NCBI GenBank assembly: GCA_040954595.2 | Contig: CM082597.2 | Coordinates: forward strand, 8,122,001 to 8,186,000 | Source of the DNA: Balanoglossus misakiensis | Taxonomy: Eukaryota; Hemichordata | Direction: 5' to 3' | DNA: 64,000 nt | Shown: in pieces, positions 22,499 through 34,429 of the stretch | Position numbering within the stretch: position 1 is the stretch's first letter | How the letters are laid out: each line of letters opens with the position of its first letter | Position numbers and translations under genes: made by a program | Notes under the pieces: model-generated | Seen by the model: only the letters and a program-made list of their open reading frames with translations | Told to the model about the DNA's origin: nothing | Databases searched by the model: none

Positions 22499-22840
22499 CC
22501 TTAAATAGGTTCCACTTTGCGCTAGGGGGTCAAATCACATTGCATTCTGGGGCAAAAGTCGACAACCCACTGTAGTAAAAGATAGAAGAAATGATATTTT
22601 TACTGTATTTCATGACTTTCTCTGGTCAAACATGTCTGTCTTTGTAGTTACCATATTAAACTCATTAAACTTTTTTCACATTTTGTTATTTTTTCTGTTA
22701 CAAAGTTTCGAAATGACCCACCAACACTTTAGCTTATGAACTCCCATTTTTTAAACATGGCAAAAAACGGCCATCTTGAATTGCGTCGACCATTTGAGAT
22801 TTTCACCACTCACTTAGGTAGCTTAAAACCTATTTAAGGT
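22499..22840. mobile_element. TIR element (copy 2 of 2689-3029)
   Basis: Duplicated with the segment. Confidence 0.7.
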
Positions 22841-23358
22841 AGGGAGAATTATCATACACTGGCATCATGTTCCCATTTAACTTCATGCGAAAGAGAGCCC
22901 TCACATCCATGCATTTTTTATGTATCATGCACGGCCTGGCTGCCCAATTAAGATCACTGCCATGCATTTCTGAACTGTTTTTGTTCTTGTGGTACACACT
23001 TTGCTATCCTTAAAAAATTCTTATGAAAACACACCAGAATGAGATTTTAACCTGTTTTTTTTAGTGCTTTGATCGTAGCACAGAGTAAAAAGCTCTCAAG
23101 AAATTCATTGTCTCTTCAAAGCTGATACAATTATTTTACATCTTTATATCCTTTTTGTTCATGATGAATTTCTGTCTATGGTTAATGGAACAAAAATTGT
23201 CATTTGTTGAATATAAATTAGTTGTTGTTTCATTTGTAGTTTAATGCTCTGTTTCCTTGACAACACAAATTAAAGTTGTCATTATAAATATTGTATACAC
23301 ATGTTGGTTGTAATTGGAGAATAAGACAAGAATTTGCACATTAAGATGTCCACCTTAC

Positions 23359-23532
23359 CGAACACTGGCATTCCAAACATTGGTCGTCATCTGGTTTAAA
23401 AATAGCACTTTCCTTATAAGTGACACCTCTGAATTCACAACCAATACATGCTTGACAACACTGGTTTGGTACTCGCACTGGGTTCTCACACGGTGCTGGA
23501 CATGTGACAGTTGTACAGGAGATGTCTTGGTC
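23359..23532 (-). CDS. VWC repeat 6 C-half plus repeat 7 N-half (copy 2)
   Basis: Counterpart of 3550-3723 with the same 174-nt reading frame, including CCQACIGC and CLECQCS. Confidence 0.9.
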
Positions 23533-23579
23533 CTGTCAACACAAGAAACAAAAACGTCCAAGTTACAAACAAGAGAAGT

Positions 23580-23789
23580 AGTGTAAAACACTTTATTTTC
23601 GCGAGTTGAAATTTTCGCGATATTGAAAGCTGCCACTGTTTTGCGAGTATTAATTTTCACGTTCTCTTATTTATATTCACTCCATTGTTATCTTCAAAAA
23701 ATATTTACGCTACTTTTTATTTTCACGTTATTTTGGCTCTCGCGTATTCCGCGAAAATGTATTGCTCGCGAAAATAAAGTGTTTTGCAG
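23580..23789. mobile_element. MITE-1 (copy 2 of 3772-3980)
   Basis: Duplicated with the segment; near-identical. Confidence 0.88.
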
Positions 23790-24100
23790 TATGTAAAGTA
23801 CACTAGCTACACAAGATAGCATAATCTTGTTAGATAACAAGATTAAAAATTATTATATAAATAGCCAAAAGTACAGATCTAGAAATCTAATTACTGAGAT
23901 ATATGACAAGAAGCAAAGATCCACAAAAAATGAAAGCTCATCAGAACAGCAGAATGTGACACTGTACACTGTGTTGCTGCACAAAAAAAGTCTTGGCATG
24001 TACACACTGCATGTGCTTATAACAATCAAAGCCAAAAGTGCTCTGCATGTGCTTATAACAATCAAAGCCAAAAGTGCTCTAACACAAGATATATTATTCA

Positions 24101-24445
24101 TTAAAGGGACAAAGTCTCTCTTCTTCCCCATTTTTAATTAATTATGTTTGATACAAGACACCGTTTATGTTATTCTACATGTGGATTTATAGGGAATCGA
24201 CGTTCAACCACACACTACTTCCATCCCACTTGTAGACGATAGGGGAAAATCTCGCCAAAATGAATAATCAGTCTCTACCATTTATTCATTTTGGGCGAGT
24301 TTTTATTTTCATATCATACAAGCGGGATGGAAGTTGTGTGTGGTTGAACGTTCATTCACTACATGTACATATACACATGTACATTAACATAACCAGTGTC
24401 TTATATCAGATATAATTAATTGGAAAGGGGCAGCGTCCCTTTAAA
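24101..24445. mobile_element. MITE-3 foldback (copy 2)
   Basis: Ortholog of 4291-4634. Confidence 0.88.
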
Positions 24446-24467
24446 CCCACCAATCAAAGTAACTTAC

Positions 24468-24553
24468 ATCACATATACATGTTGTACAGGGATCATCTTG
24501 AAGAGTCCACATGTCACCATGGTGATACGTTGTGCCATCAATGACCCGACAGT
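24468..24553 (-). CDS. VWC repeat 6, N-terminal half (copy 2)
   Basis: Counterpart of 4657-4742. It keeps the Trp (GDMWTL) and the CTTCICD cluster. Confidence 0.9.
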
Positions 24554-24919
24554 CTAAACAAAGAGACAAAGAAGACACTTTATACAGTGCTATGTCGCTC
24601 TGGTTGAAGACATGATGATATGGCCAACAGGAATACCAGTATCTGGGTGTTCAAATTATATAGAATTCTTCTGTTTTGCGGTATTAAAATTGTTTTTTAT
24701 ATTTTGTCATTTTTCTGATCAATATACTGGTATTGTGTAAAATTCGATTGATTGATTGGTGTGTGCTTTGTTCACAGCCTGAGCACTTACTCAGCAATTG
24801 ATAACCCATACAGGAAAGATCACAACAAGTGATGACACATTGAGGAGAGATCACAACAAGTGATGACTCATAGAGGAGGAAGCACAGCATGTGATGACTC
24901 ATCTAACCTGTCCACTTAC

Positions 24920-25012
24920 CTAGACATTTAGGACAGCACTGCCCTGGTACACATGCAAAATTAAAGATGTTGTGGCTTCACACACTGTTAAATTACAAGT
25001 CAAAGTACCATC
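24920..25012 (-). pseudogene. VWC repeat 5, C-half, with 1-nt frame break (copy 2)
   Basis: Same 93-nt sequence and the same frame break as 5109-5201, so the lesion is shared by both copies. Confidence 0.75.
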
Positions 25013-25363
25013 CTGTAAATACAAATTATTTAATGGGTTATTATTATAGAAATTATGGACGACCATTGACCCTGACCCTGACCATTGATACTTTTAATAG
25101 TGAAGGAATGTATGTGTGCACCAATGTTCATGATGCATGTAGACTAGACAATGTTTCTCCTACGTGTATTAGTGGAACATTTTTGTTTGGGTTATAAGGT
25201 CTCTGTACGTATGATTTTTAGTTTGTATGCATTTTTCCATAGCTTATGCGTACAGTGTAGGTAACTCGAAAAAAAAAAAAAAAAACCTTAAGTCTTGGCA
25301 TGAACACACGGCGTGTGCTTATAACCCTCAAAGCCAAAAGTGCTTTAACACAAGATGTATTCT

Positions 25364-25718
25364 TCATTAAAAGGACAAAGTCTCTCTCTCGCAGCCCTTT
25401 ATCCATTAATTATGTTTGATACAAGACACCATTTATGTTATTGTACATGTGGATATATAATGAATCAAAGTTCAACCACCCACAATTTCTATCCCGTTTG
25501 TAGACACGAGAGTGAAAACTCGCCGAAATAAATAATTGGTCTCTACCATTTATCCATTTTGGGCGAGTTTTTACTCTCATATCCTACTAACGGGACGGAA
25601 GTTGTGTGTGGTTGAAAGTTGATTCACTGCATGTATATATCCACATGTAGAATAACATAAACAATGTCTTGTATCAAACATAATTAATGGAAAGGGGCAG
25701 CTAGAGAGAGACTTTGTG
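25364..25718. mobile_element. MITE-3 foldback (copy 2)
   Basis: Ortholog of 5553-5906. Confidence 0.87.
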
Positions 25719-25735
25719 CAGTGATGAGAACTTAC

Positions 25736-25912
25736 CAGACACAGGCAGGATCTACACACATCACCAAGAGGGTTGAAGCGATCACCATCGTCATACAAGA
25801 TATTATTGTATTCACACAGACTACAGTCTGGACAGCAATCAGAAGCTGTGTACAGTCCATGCTCACATGTTACTGGGCACTCTAATTCTGTACAGGTAAT
25901 CTTGGAATCAGG
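25736..25912 (-). CDS. VWC repeat 4 C-half plus repeat 5 N-half (copy 2)
   Basis: Counterpart of 5923-6099 with the same 177-nt frame, including DCCPDCSLC. Confidence 0.9.
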
Positions 25913-25944
25913 CTGAAAGAGGAACGACAACAATCAGGTTCATA

Positions 25945-26152
25945 CTGTAAAACACTTTACTTTCACGAGTTGAAATTTTCACGATATCGAGAGAGGCCAC
26001 TGTTTCGCGAGTATTAATTTTCACATTCTCTTATTTCATTCACTGCATCGTTATCTTCAAGAAAATGTTATGCGACTTTTTATTTTCACACCATTTTGGC
26101 TCTCGTGTATTTCGCAAAAATTTATTGCTCGCAAAAAAAAAGTATTTTACAG
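25945..26152. mobile_element. MITE-1 (copy 2 of 6132-6339)
   Basis: Duplicated with the segment. Confidence 0.88.
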
Positions 26153-26641
26153 TATCAGTTAGCCATACCGTCTTTTCCAAAACATGGTGATGTACAGATT
26201 TTTAATCAAATTCTATTTTGGTTTCGTTAAATGTCGTTAAAATAATGTTATGTAGTAGTCGTGTATTTTGCTGCCTTCATGGCAAGTCGACTGAGATCAA
26301 ATCATCTGGAAAACAGGAAAACAATGGCTCTGTTTCTGGGACTGTCTGTAGCACTTTGGCTGAAGTAGGAGCTTATTTATTTATGTTTACTTTTACAGTG
26401 GATTATATTTACTGACAAGTTTAGTTACAGAAATAAATGTGTTTTTAATTTGACAACTATTGTTATTTTCACTGTCACCCAACCTCGGTTTGGTTTGATT
26501 TGAAGCATCACAGTAATGAAATAATGGGAATGATTCAACAATTAAATTTCAACGGGTTGGCCAGGGGTTTTGGCAAAACTAAAAAAAAATATTTTTTTTA
26601 CCAGACTTTGAACTTCTGACATCATCTATAAGTTGACATAC

Positions 26642-26730
26642 CTGACATGTACCTTGCAGACACAGGTCAAATTCTGTCCACATTTGTCCAGGTTGATACT
26701 CTGTACCATCCCCTGCCACACATACTGGAT
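26642..26730 (-). CDS. VWC repeat 4, N-terminal half (copy 2; Cys to Gly)
   Basis: Counterpart of 6828-6916. The conserved Trp is kept (GQMWTEFDLC), but the CxxCxC cluster reads CLQGTCQ, so the middle cysteine is Gly. Each copy has therefore lost a different conserved residue in the same exon. Confidence 0.85.
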
Positions 26731-26900
26731 CTACCAATAAAGTTCAAATACACATTGTTGAGATGGAAATTGTTACATTCCCATGCAGTCCACTGAAGGG
26801 GTCCAGTGTGGAACCCATTGCATGGATTGGTTACGCAAAGTGCCCTCATGTGACAAACTTCAGTCTAGATTAGTTTTTCCTTCGTTGAACTTGAAGATAA

Positions 26901-27240
26901 CTTTAAAGAGACAAAAAGTTTCTCTCTCGCTGCCCTTTTACCATTAATAATGTTTGACACAAGACACGGTTTATTTTATTCTACATGTGGATAGATATAA
27001 CTTTATTTATTTATAAAAATTAATAAAAAATAAATAAATAAATAAACTTCCATTCCATATGTAGCATATGAGAATAAAAATCTCGCCAAAATGAATAAAT
27101 GGTAAACACCGATTATTCATGTTGGCGAGTTTTTTCACTCTTGTCTACAAGTAGAATGGAAGTTGTGTGTGGTCGAATGTTGATTCACAATACACGTATA
27201 TCCACATGTAGAATAACATAACAGTTTCTTGTCCCTTGAA
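26901..27240. mobile_element. MITE-3 foldback (copy 2, uninterrupted)
   Basis: Ortholog of 7086-7419 without the LINE. It shows the empty LINE target site. Confidence 0.87.
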
Positions 27241-27319
27241 GAACAGAAAATTATTTAATCTCAGAAAATTCTGATACATAACACTTGACTTTAAGATCTT
27301 GTATCTGATATTTCCTTAC

Positions 27320-27419
27320 TTTCTTGACACACTGGACAGCAACTATCCTCTACAAGGATGGGGTTGTCACATTCCAGTATTGGGCAAATTTCCATGTTAC
27401 CACATTTTACATTCGCCAA
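27320..27419 (-). CDS. VWC repeat 3, C-terminal half (copy 2)
   Basis: Counterpart of 9167-9266. The intron downstream lacks the LINE and shows the empty target site. Confidence 0.9.
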
Positions 27420-27879
27420 CTATGCAGACATGGAGAGACATCAGTTTAGTGTGGAAGAGATAGCATGGGTGCATGGGGATGGGGAGGTGGACTAGGCAAG
27501 GTGGAACTGAGAGGGGGCAGAGGGTGAGGGTGTCATGGGCAGTTCAATAACAGTAACATACGATCTGTCAAGTTATAAATGGAATAAGAAAGTTATTTTG
27601 TTCAGAAGGGACTTTACCTTCTGTTGGTATAACAACAATTCAAAGAAAATTAATCACAAATATTACATTGGAATTATTTACTTTCATTTATTGCTTGAGC
27701 AAATAAGTAGACGTGACATAGCCTACACTGTAGCCTGGCCAATCCATGTCTTTGTCAGAAACACTTTCGCTGATGTCATACTCAGGTTTTTTACGTGTAA
27801 CCAATGATATCTATGACTTTTATTATTTGGGAAATTTTCTCAGATTAAAACACTCGATAAAATTATTATATTAACTTAC

Positions 27880-27953
27880 TGTACAAAGACAAGTTATGCA
27901 GCCATCTTTGATTGTGTTCATATTCTGTATATACTGACCATCATACAGACAAT
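27880..27953 (-). CDS. VWC repeat 3, N-terminal half (copy 2)
   Basis: Counterpart of 9727-9800, with the same CITCLCT cluster and splice sites. Confidence 0.85.
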
Positions 27954-28209
27954 CTGCAAAGAATTAATAACATCACATTATGAGTAAAAAAACCATTCTG
28001 GTCAATCAGACTTCAGTCAAGGAGAGTATTATTAAAACAAAAGTTATTTATAACCATTTGCCCAGTGAATGTTTTCAAGAGGTTTGAGAAAATGCTATGC
28101 AGCCATGCACTGTTTTCTATATCCACTAGATATGTTCAACTCAGCTGTAATTCATTACAGCCCTAGTATTTCTCGTGTTTATCCATTTTTCATCATCGAA
28201 AATTGCCTG

Positions 28210-28369
28210 TGGATGATAAAATGCGCCCTCTTTTGGTGAACTCTGCCTACCACCTGACCTTCTACCTAGCTATACTTGACTAGTAAGGCAAGTAGGCAAG
28301 TAGGCGGTCAGCTGGAGGGGTCAGGCGGTAGGCAGAGTTCACCAAAAGGGGGCGCATTTTATCATCCAT
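28210..28369. repeat. Hairpin element (copy 2)
   Basis: Duplicated counterpart of 10057-10216, sequence unchanged. Confidence 0.8.
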
Positions 28370-28684
28370 TGTTTATAATGTGTAGTGTATGAGCAGAGAA
28401 GCCTCAGTGTTCCGGTTAGAACCGTATCGATAAGACAAAGACAGAAGAGTTGACCGACAACAAATTTATTCAGTTTATATCATATAATTCTTACTTAAAC
28501 ATTCCCTGAATAAATCCCTGTGATTTAAGTATACATATCATTCCATGGTAGCATGAGTTTCTGCTTTACTACAAATTCATTCTCCCAATCCTGACTAGAT
28601 TTGAGATGCAGATCATCCTTATGTAAATGAATGCTTCATCAATAAACTTGATGACACAAAAGATCTAACTACATGTTCGGTTAC

Positions 28685-28858
28685 CTTGACAACTATGACA
28701 GCAATGTCCAGGGTTGGGCAATGGATGTGTGCATTCATGTTTACATATCTGTTTGACACAAGTTACAATTCCTTCACTACAGGTACAGATTTCACATTCA
28801 TCAACAGGACTGGTCCATGTAGAATTGTGGTGATATTCTATATTGTTGAATACACAAC
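28685..28858 (-). CDS. VWC repeat 2, complete (copy 2)
   Basis: Counterpart of 10532-10705, with an unchanged protein sequence across the exon. Confidence 0.9.
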
Positions 28859-29355
28859 CTATAGCACAAAAAGATTCGTTTGGAATCAATTATTCTTTGG
28901 AAATAATTACCAAGAGCTTTATAATTTTGATTAAAACCCTATCACTACTGGGCGTCATACCCGTTTAGAGTGTCAAGGCCCTTAAAATATATATGTGCCC
29001 TTTTTCTTCTTAAAGGTATTTTGACTGTCTTGGCATGGCTCTCTAACGTACTTAAACACACTTGGCAGTCTGAGCCCCCTGTAAAATGTATCAAATCGCA
29101 CTGGTTTGCACTGTATTGGTCTGAGGATCTTGTATAGGCCCTACTGAGTAACACACACTTGGCAGTCTAACAGGTCTGGATGCCAAGATTCTAGGCACCC
29201 TGGTAATCAAACCAGATTTAACCGACATGCCAGTGTTAGCGTTAGAGTGGAAAGTTGCCCAAAATTGCAACCATCATTATCTTCATACGACCAATCCTCT
29301 GAAATCAATAGGGCTGTATATCACGGAGAAGTATCTGATGGCTTCAATTACTAAC

Positions 29356-29443
29356 CTTTACAATGTGGACAGCATTCACCCACAATTTGTTCTGTATATT
29401 GGCATGGCAATACAGGGAACTGAGTACATGTGATAACATTATT
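29356..29443 (-). CDS. VWC repeat 1, C-terminal half (copy 2)
   Basis: Counterpart of 11203-11290, ending GECCPHCK. Confidence 0.87.
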
Positions 29444-29777
29444 CTGAAATATAACATGACAATTATGGAGAACAAATGAAGTCATTGTGAATAACAATGC
29501 ATAATGGGATGCAGGTCTAATGTGTCTAAATAATTGATCCAGAAATCAATAAAAGACAATTTCACAGTTTTATATGTATAACTTCATGAATAATATTTTA
29601 AAGCACATTATATTTTTCAATACGATACATAATAAAACCTTTATAGCTGAGATGCATTGTGGAACCTTTGGTAACACAGCAGAAAGGCGCTCATACAAGG
29701 GTAAGACTCTTCTCCTATACAACCTTTGGTCTCAAGTCAGTTCAGATCAACTACACAATATGTGAGCATATGATATA

Positions 29778-29985
29778 CTGTAAAACACTTTATTTTCGCG
29801 AGTTGAAATCTTCGAGATATCGAGAAAGGCCACTGTTTTCAGAGTTTTAATTTTTATGTTCTCTTATTTCATTCACTGCATGGTTATCTTCAAAAACAAT
29901 TTTCGCGACTTTTTACTTTCACGCTATTTTGGCTCTCGCGTATTTCGCAAAAATTTATTGCTCGTGAAAATAATGTGTTTTACAG
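29778..29985. mobile_element. MITE-1 (copy 2 of 11625-11832)
   Basis: Duplicated with the segment. Confidence 0.88.
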
Positions 29986-30024
29986 TATACACAATGTGTA
30001 TGAGTAACATCAATTGCTCCTTAC

Positions 30025-30105
30025 CTGACATGTACAATTATACACTCATCAAAATCCATGTATCACCAGATGAATATGTAAAATCATGTGGTTGAAAATA
30101 ACACC
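30025..30105 (-). pseudogene. VWC repeat 1, N-half, with two frame breaks (copy 2)
   Basis: Same 81-nt sequence and the same two frame breaks as 11872-11952. Confidence 0.7.
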
Positions 30106-30430
30106 CTGTAACAAACGAATTCAAACTTTCATTATAGTCCAGTAATCTTTATGATGACTTTCAGTATAGTCCTATTGTAAGGTTATTTCATTGTCATTGT
30201 AGAAATGACTGTATCAACTGAGCAATATGCTTCAGTATTTGTCCTCGACGCTGCGCATCTCAGACAATACCTCCACTGCACTGTACGATATACTCGGACA
30301 TAAATCCTGGTACTTTATGAATAACCTTATATTATTTAGGACCATTTATTTCATTTGAATCAAACAGAGTCTAAACATAGCCATACAATATTAAGCATAC
30401 ATGTACATAAATGCCAAATGACATCAATAC

Positions 30431-30565
30431 CTTCTATTGGTTGACATGTTATTCCATCTGTCCTCAACACAAAGCCATCCAGACATCGACACATAAATGA
30501 ACCTCTTGAACTAATGCATTCTTGCTCACACACCTGTAAACCTTCTATATCACATTCATTGATGT
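30431..30565 (-). CDS. Calcium-binding EGF-like domain (copy 2)
   Basis: Counterpart of 12278-12412, with one Asn to Ser change (CISSRGSF). The cysteines and DINEC are kept. Confidence 0.93.
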
Positions 30566-31102
30566 CTGAAATACAACACAAATCAAAGTTACTTGCATGA
30601 AGCCAGAAGATACAAATTATACTTTTGAAGCAGTTTTGTTTCCCTGTTTCTTTCAAGACTTTTGAAACAAGCCTTTGTAACAAGTTTTTGTAGACTATGC
30701 AGTCGTTTTAAAGGTATACAGTCACCTCCAATTTACATACGCCCATACAATCTTTTCATTCAATGCTTCAAGATAACAAAAAATACAAAATGTTGACATC
30801 ATGAACATTCATAACAATCCCGTGGTCACTGTGTTCGTTGGTGCAACCTCGGCTACTTGTACTTCATTTAAAATAACATATGACACAGTAATAGGGTGCA
30901 CTATGCACACAACAGGCACAGCTGTACTGTGCAGAGAGTCTAAGATGTTTGATGTAAATAACACATCAGCTGGTAACCATGATTAATCGTTGATCAAAAG
31001 TTCCTCACTGATTTGCTAGAAGGACAGAAACTTTGCAAAGGACTTATCAAATCTGCTGGGAAGTTGACATCACAAGTCGCCAACAACAAAAATAAAACTT
31101 AC

Positions 31103-31186
31103 CCTCATCACACAAATCACCTGTGTAACCAGCAAAGCATTCACATTCTCCACCATTGCAGATACCATTTTCACATAAACACACAC
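31103..31186 (-). CDS. EGF-like exon (copy 2)
   Basis: Counterpart of 13699-13782. Its downstream intron lacks the hairpin-tail insertion of copy 1, so it shows the empty site. Confidence 0.88.
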
Positions 31187-31575
31187 CTGAGAAGGACAAT
31201 AAACACATAAACAAAGTAAAATAAACAACAGAATGCGATGATCATAATGATCATGGTGATATACAATCCAGGTGTCATTTTTTTTCTATCGATAACCAAA
31301 GGCCTTACCCCTTGAAACTGATTTTTCAAAGATCTTCATAAATGCTCGCATGTCATGCGACCATTTTACACTGTATACGATCAGATTCCCCTACATCTAA
31401 AAATATACACTTTTTAGAGTTTTTGTATAGTTGTTCTACGTCCTTTTAGAGTTTCATGTGCCAAGATAATTTGCATAAATTCTCAGGTACTTTGCATATT
31501 CTAACTCAATGAACACATTTCCTGCTACATTGACTTTCTCACTTTGCATAAAGTGTGATATTTACATTTATTTAC

Positions 31576-31671
31576 ATTTGGAGCAGTCATCTCCACAAAA
31601 GCCCTCCTGACAGTTGCAGTATCCTTGGAAACATATTCCATCATTCTTGCAGTCTGGGATGCAAGGAATCT
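31576..31671 (-). CDS. EGF-like exon (copy 2; extra Cys)
   Basis: Counterpart of 14164-14259 with GFCGDDC instead of GFSGDDC, giving an odd number of cysteines. It would be the first exon that can follow GCC2/3 (34651-34806) in frame. Confidence 0.88.
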
Positions 31672-31730
31672 CTGTAAAAACAATCAAAACACATTCAAAA
31701 GATGTCTGATGAAATCATACTTTATCAGGT

Positions 31731-32043
31731 ATTATATTATACCAGTATATTGATGGTGTAAATCATGCTATTTGATTGGTCGAGACACGACACGTGACCG
31801 TGATATATTAGCCATATACCACAGTCATATATCATAGTCAAAGAAAATGCCCTTTTAAAATGTTTTATGCAAAGTTTCAATATACTGGCATAATATAATA
31901 GCAATAAAACACCCCCCAGCCATGGTATACCACTCAATTTTGACCGGTTCAACTCCATATACGCACTCGCTATCGCTCGTGCGTATATGTCATGAACTGG
32001 TCAAAATCTCGTGGTATACCATGGCTGGGGGTGTTTTATTACT
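31731..32043. mobile_element. Hairpin-tail element, copy 2-specific insertion
   Basis: Absent from copy 1 (near 14323). A ~165-bp tail with inverted ends (ttatattataccagtatatt) is joined to a ~145-bp palindrome with arms caccccccagccatggtata. The junction motif ataatataatagcaata is shared with 49965-50530. Confidence 0.85.
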
Positions 32044-32444
32044 TAAATACTTAATTCTCCACATACAAATATCACAGAATCGGAATATTTGATATTTTGA
32101 TACACAATATCATTTTTCTATAGCACCATTTACTGTAAAATAACCAGTTAACAAAATGCATCATGGGCAAAATGTTGACTTAACATTGTCATTAGCATAA
32201 GAGTTTTGAACAGCAATCCATCACGTGTTTCAAGTGACATTTCAATGGTCAAAGCTTTGTTGTTGCAATATGCATACACAACTTATGAAAGTTTTCACCT
32301 TTTTGATGGCAAGACCAAAACATTCAAAGTCCCAGTTGCTCTAACTTTTAGCTATTTTTTCACAGTATTTACAACTTGCATCATAGGGAGTTTGTTTTGA
32401 TGCCCTACCCACTGTTTCACACAGTATCTGTGTATCTGTGTCAT

Positions 32445-32649
32445 ACTGTAAAACACTTTATTTTCGCAAGTCGAAATTTTCACGATATCGAGAGAGGCCA
32501 CTGTTTTGCGAGTATTAATTTTTGTGTTTCATTACATTCACTGCATTGTTATCTTCAAAACAATTTACGCAACTTTTTATTTTCACGCTATTTTGGCTCT
32601 CACGTAGTTCGCGTAAATTTATTGCTCGCGAAAATAAAGTGTTTTACAG
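32445..32649. mobile_element. MITE-1 (copy 2 of 14793-14996)
   Basis: Duplicated with the segment, with several substitutions at CG dinucleotides. Confidence 0.88.
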
Positions 32650-32979
32650 TAGTTAAGAAGTATACAATGTATGCAAATTTAGCCACAGTTACCATGGAAA
32701 GTTGAGACATGGCCAATCAGAGATTTTGCCTACACACTTTTTACCACTTAAGGGTATATTTCACACCACTTCTGTACCTTGCATTGTTGACAAATTATTG
32801 TTTTCAAACTTCATTACAAAAATGTGCTCTCCGCCATGAATGTGCACCTTTAACCCTTTCACCACATGGTTTGATCCAAAGCCACTGTTTCCTATGATAA
32901 AGATGGACCTCAATACAGGGATACAGGGGTGAGAGGGTTTAAACATCTGGCAAATATAGTCTAGTAAATATAGGGCTAG

Positions 32980-33576
32980 ACCCACCACAAATTGCAACAT
33001 AATGTTTTTCTTCAGAATATACTTTGGAGAGGTGTCTAGAACAACATATTAAAAATGCACCCGAATCCACCTTGTGGAAATATGTCTAATTTGCATAAAT
33101 TTAATATTAGAGATTTTGGGGCCAAATATCAAGAAATAAACGCTTTTTCCATGATTTTAAAGTTTAAAAACTATTTCATGTTCATGACAAAACATTTAGG
33201 AATACTGTCTGCCATATGTCATAGAGGTAGTTTTGAATAAAAAAAACACTAGAATTGCTTGCGTATTACCCGATATACTGCTCAAATATGTTTTTTTTAG
33301 GAATACTGTTCACCATATTGAATTTATGCAAATTATGAAAACTGCCCATGTCAAATATTATTCCAAAATGGTTTTTCATGCACATGAAATATTTTTAAAC
33401 TTTAAAATCATGGAAAAATCATGTTTATTTCTTGATATTTGGCCCAAAAATTATTAAATTTATGCAAATTAGACATATTTCCACAAGGTGGATTCGGGTG
33501 CATTTTTGATATGTTGTTCTAGACACCTCTCCGAAATATATTCTGAAAAAAAATTCTGTTGCAATTTGTGGTGGGT
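32980..33576. mobile_element. Shortened inverted-repeat element (copy 2)
   Basis: Counterpart of 15327-16751 with about 830 bp of the centre deleted. Only 597 bp and both outer arms remain. Confidence 0.87.
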
Positions 33577-33646
33577 TACATGTAGGTGCCCAAATCTCGT
33601 AGATTTACTAGACTAATAGGTGATCGTAATATTGATTTGTACTCAC

Positions 33647-33824
33647 CACAGGACGATTTTCTCCAGTCCAGCACAATCCCCTTCCTCCTGGCTTCATAGG
33701 CATAGGCAAACAATACATCACATAGACACTTTTCATGCACAGGACATGCACACATATCAGACAAACACAATTCATAGAACGGAGCTGGGTTTACTACACC
33801 ATGGGCTGGCCGAAATAATGGTCC
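33647..33824 (-). CDS. C8 domain exon, orphan (copy 2)
   Basis: Counterpart of 16816-16993, with the CxC cysteine kept (DMCACPVHEK). The exon needs a phase-0 intron upstream, but the next exon upstream, GCC2/3, ends in phase 1 and no VWD exon is present in 34057-34650. It is therefore out of frame unless skipped; skipping joins GCC2/3 to the EGF at 31576-31671 in frame. Confidence 0.8.
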
Positions 33825-33877
33825 CTGTGTAAAACTAAACAAAAATAACAACGGATCATTTACAATGAGAAACTGTT

Positions 33878-34004
33878 TAAAGGTATACGGTCACCTATGG
33901 AAAATTAGCAATAGTTACCATGGTAAATTGAGAATTAGCCAATCACACATTTTCAGTGGGTGGCACACGCAAAAAAAAAGAGCGCCACCATACGTTCTCA
34001 AATA
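33878..34004. mobile_element. MITE-2, left part
   Basis: Starts aaaggtatacggtcacct. It continues after MITE-1 and a GC-rich insert at 34430-34605, so it is interrupted. Confidence 0.7.
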
Positions 34005-34184
34005 TGCCATTTCGGGATATTGAGAGAGGCCACTGTTTAGCGAGTATTAATTTTCGCGTTCTCTTATTTCATTCACTGCATTGTTATCTTCAAAAAAAAA
34101 ATATGCAACTTTCTATTTTCATGCTATTTAGCTCTCGTGTATTTCGCGAAAATTTATTGCTCGCAAATATAAAGTGTTTTACAG
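34005..34184. mobile_element. MITE-1 at the copy 2 boundary
   Basis: Its right TIR is intact; homology with copy 1 ends at 34056 inside it. It is nested in MITE-2 sequence. Confidence 0.85.
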
Positions 34185-34204
34185 TAGTATTACTAATACA
34201 TATA

Positions 34205-34425
34205 CACTATTTTTACTCTAAAATTAGACTGTCGACAGTCCCTCGCGCCTAATGTGTATCGATTCGGCGTTTCGTGCGAGGGCCGTAAGGCCCGTATCTT
34301 TTGAGGGTCGAAGGCCCGATTCGGCGTTTCGTGGTGCGATGGCCGTAAGGCCTCGGGCATGGGCGTGGCCCGAGGGACTGTTATAACTTGTTTCGCCCTC
34401 ACACGGGCACTGTGGGAAAATGCCC
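34205..34425. repeat. GC-rich palindromic insert
   Basis: An isolated CG-rich block with direct repeats of gattcggcgtttcgtg and of ggccgtaaggcc. The outer ends gactgtcgacagtccctcg and cgagggactgt are inverted. It occupies the place where a VWD exon would be expected. Confidence 0.7.
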
Positions 34426-34429
34426 CTGT

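Larger units (their letters stand above)
19820..34056. repeat. Tandem segmental duplication, copy 2
   Basis: This is the second direct copy of 1-17219, with the same exon order and mostly the same introns and MITEs. It lacks the LINE and the 12.9-kb insertion, gains an element at about 31731-32043, and has a shortened inverted-repeat element at 32980-33576. Nearly identical introns imply a recent duplication. Confidence 0.95.
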
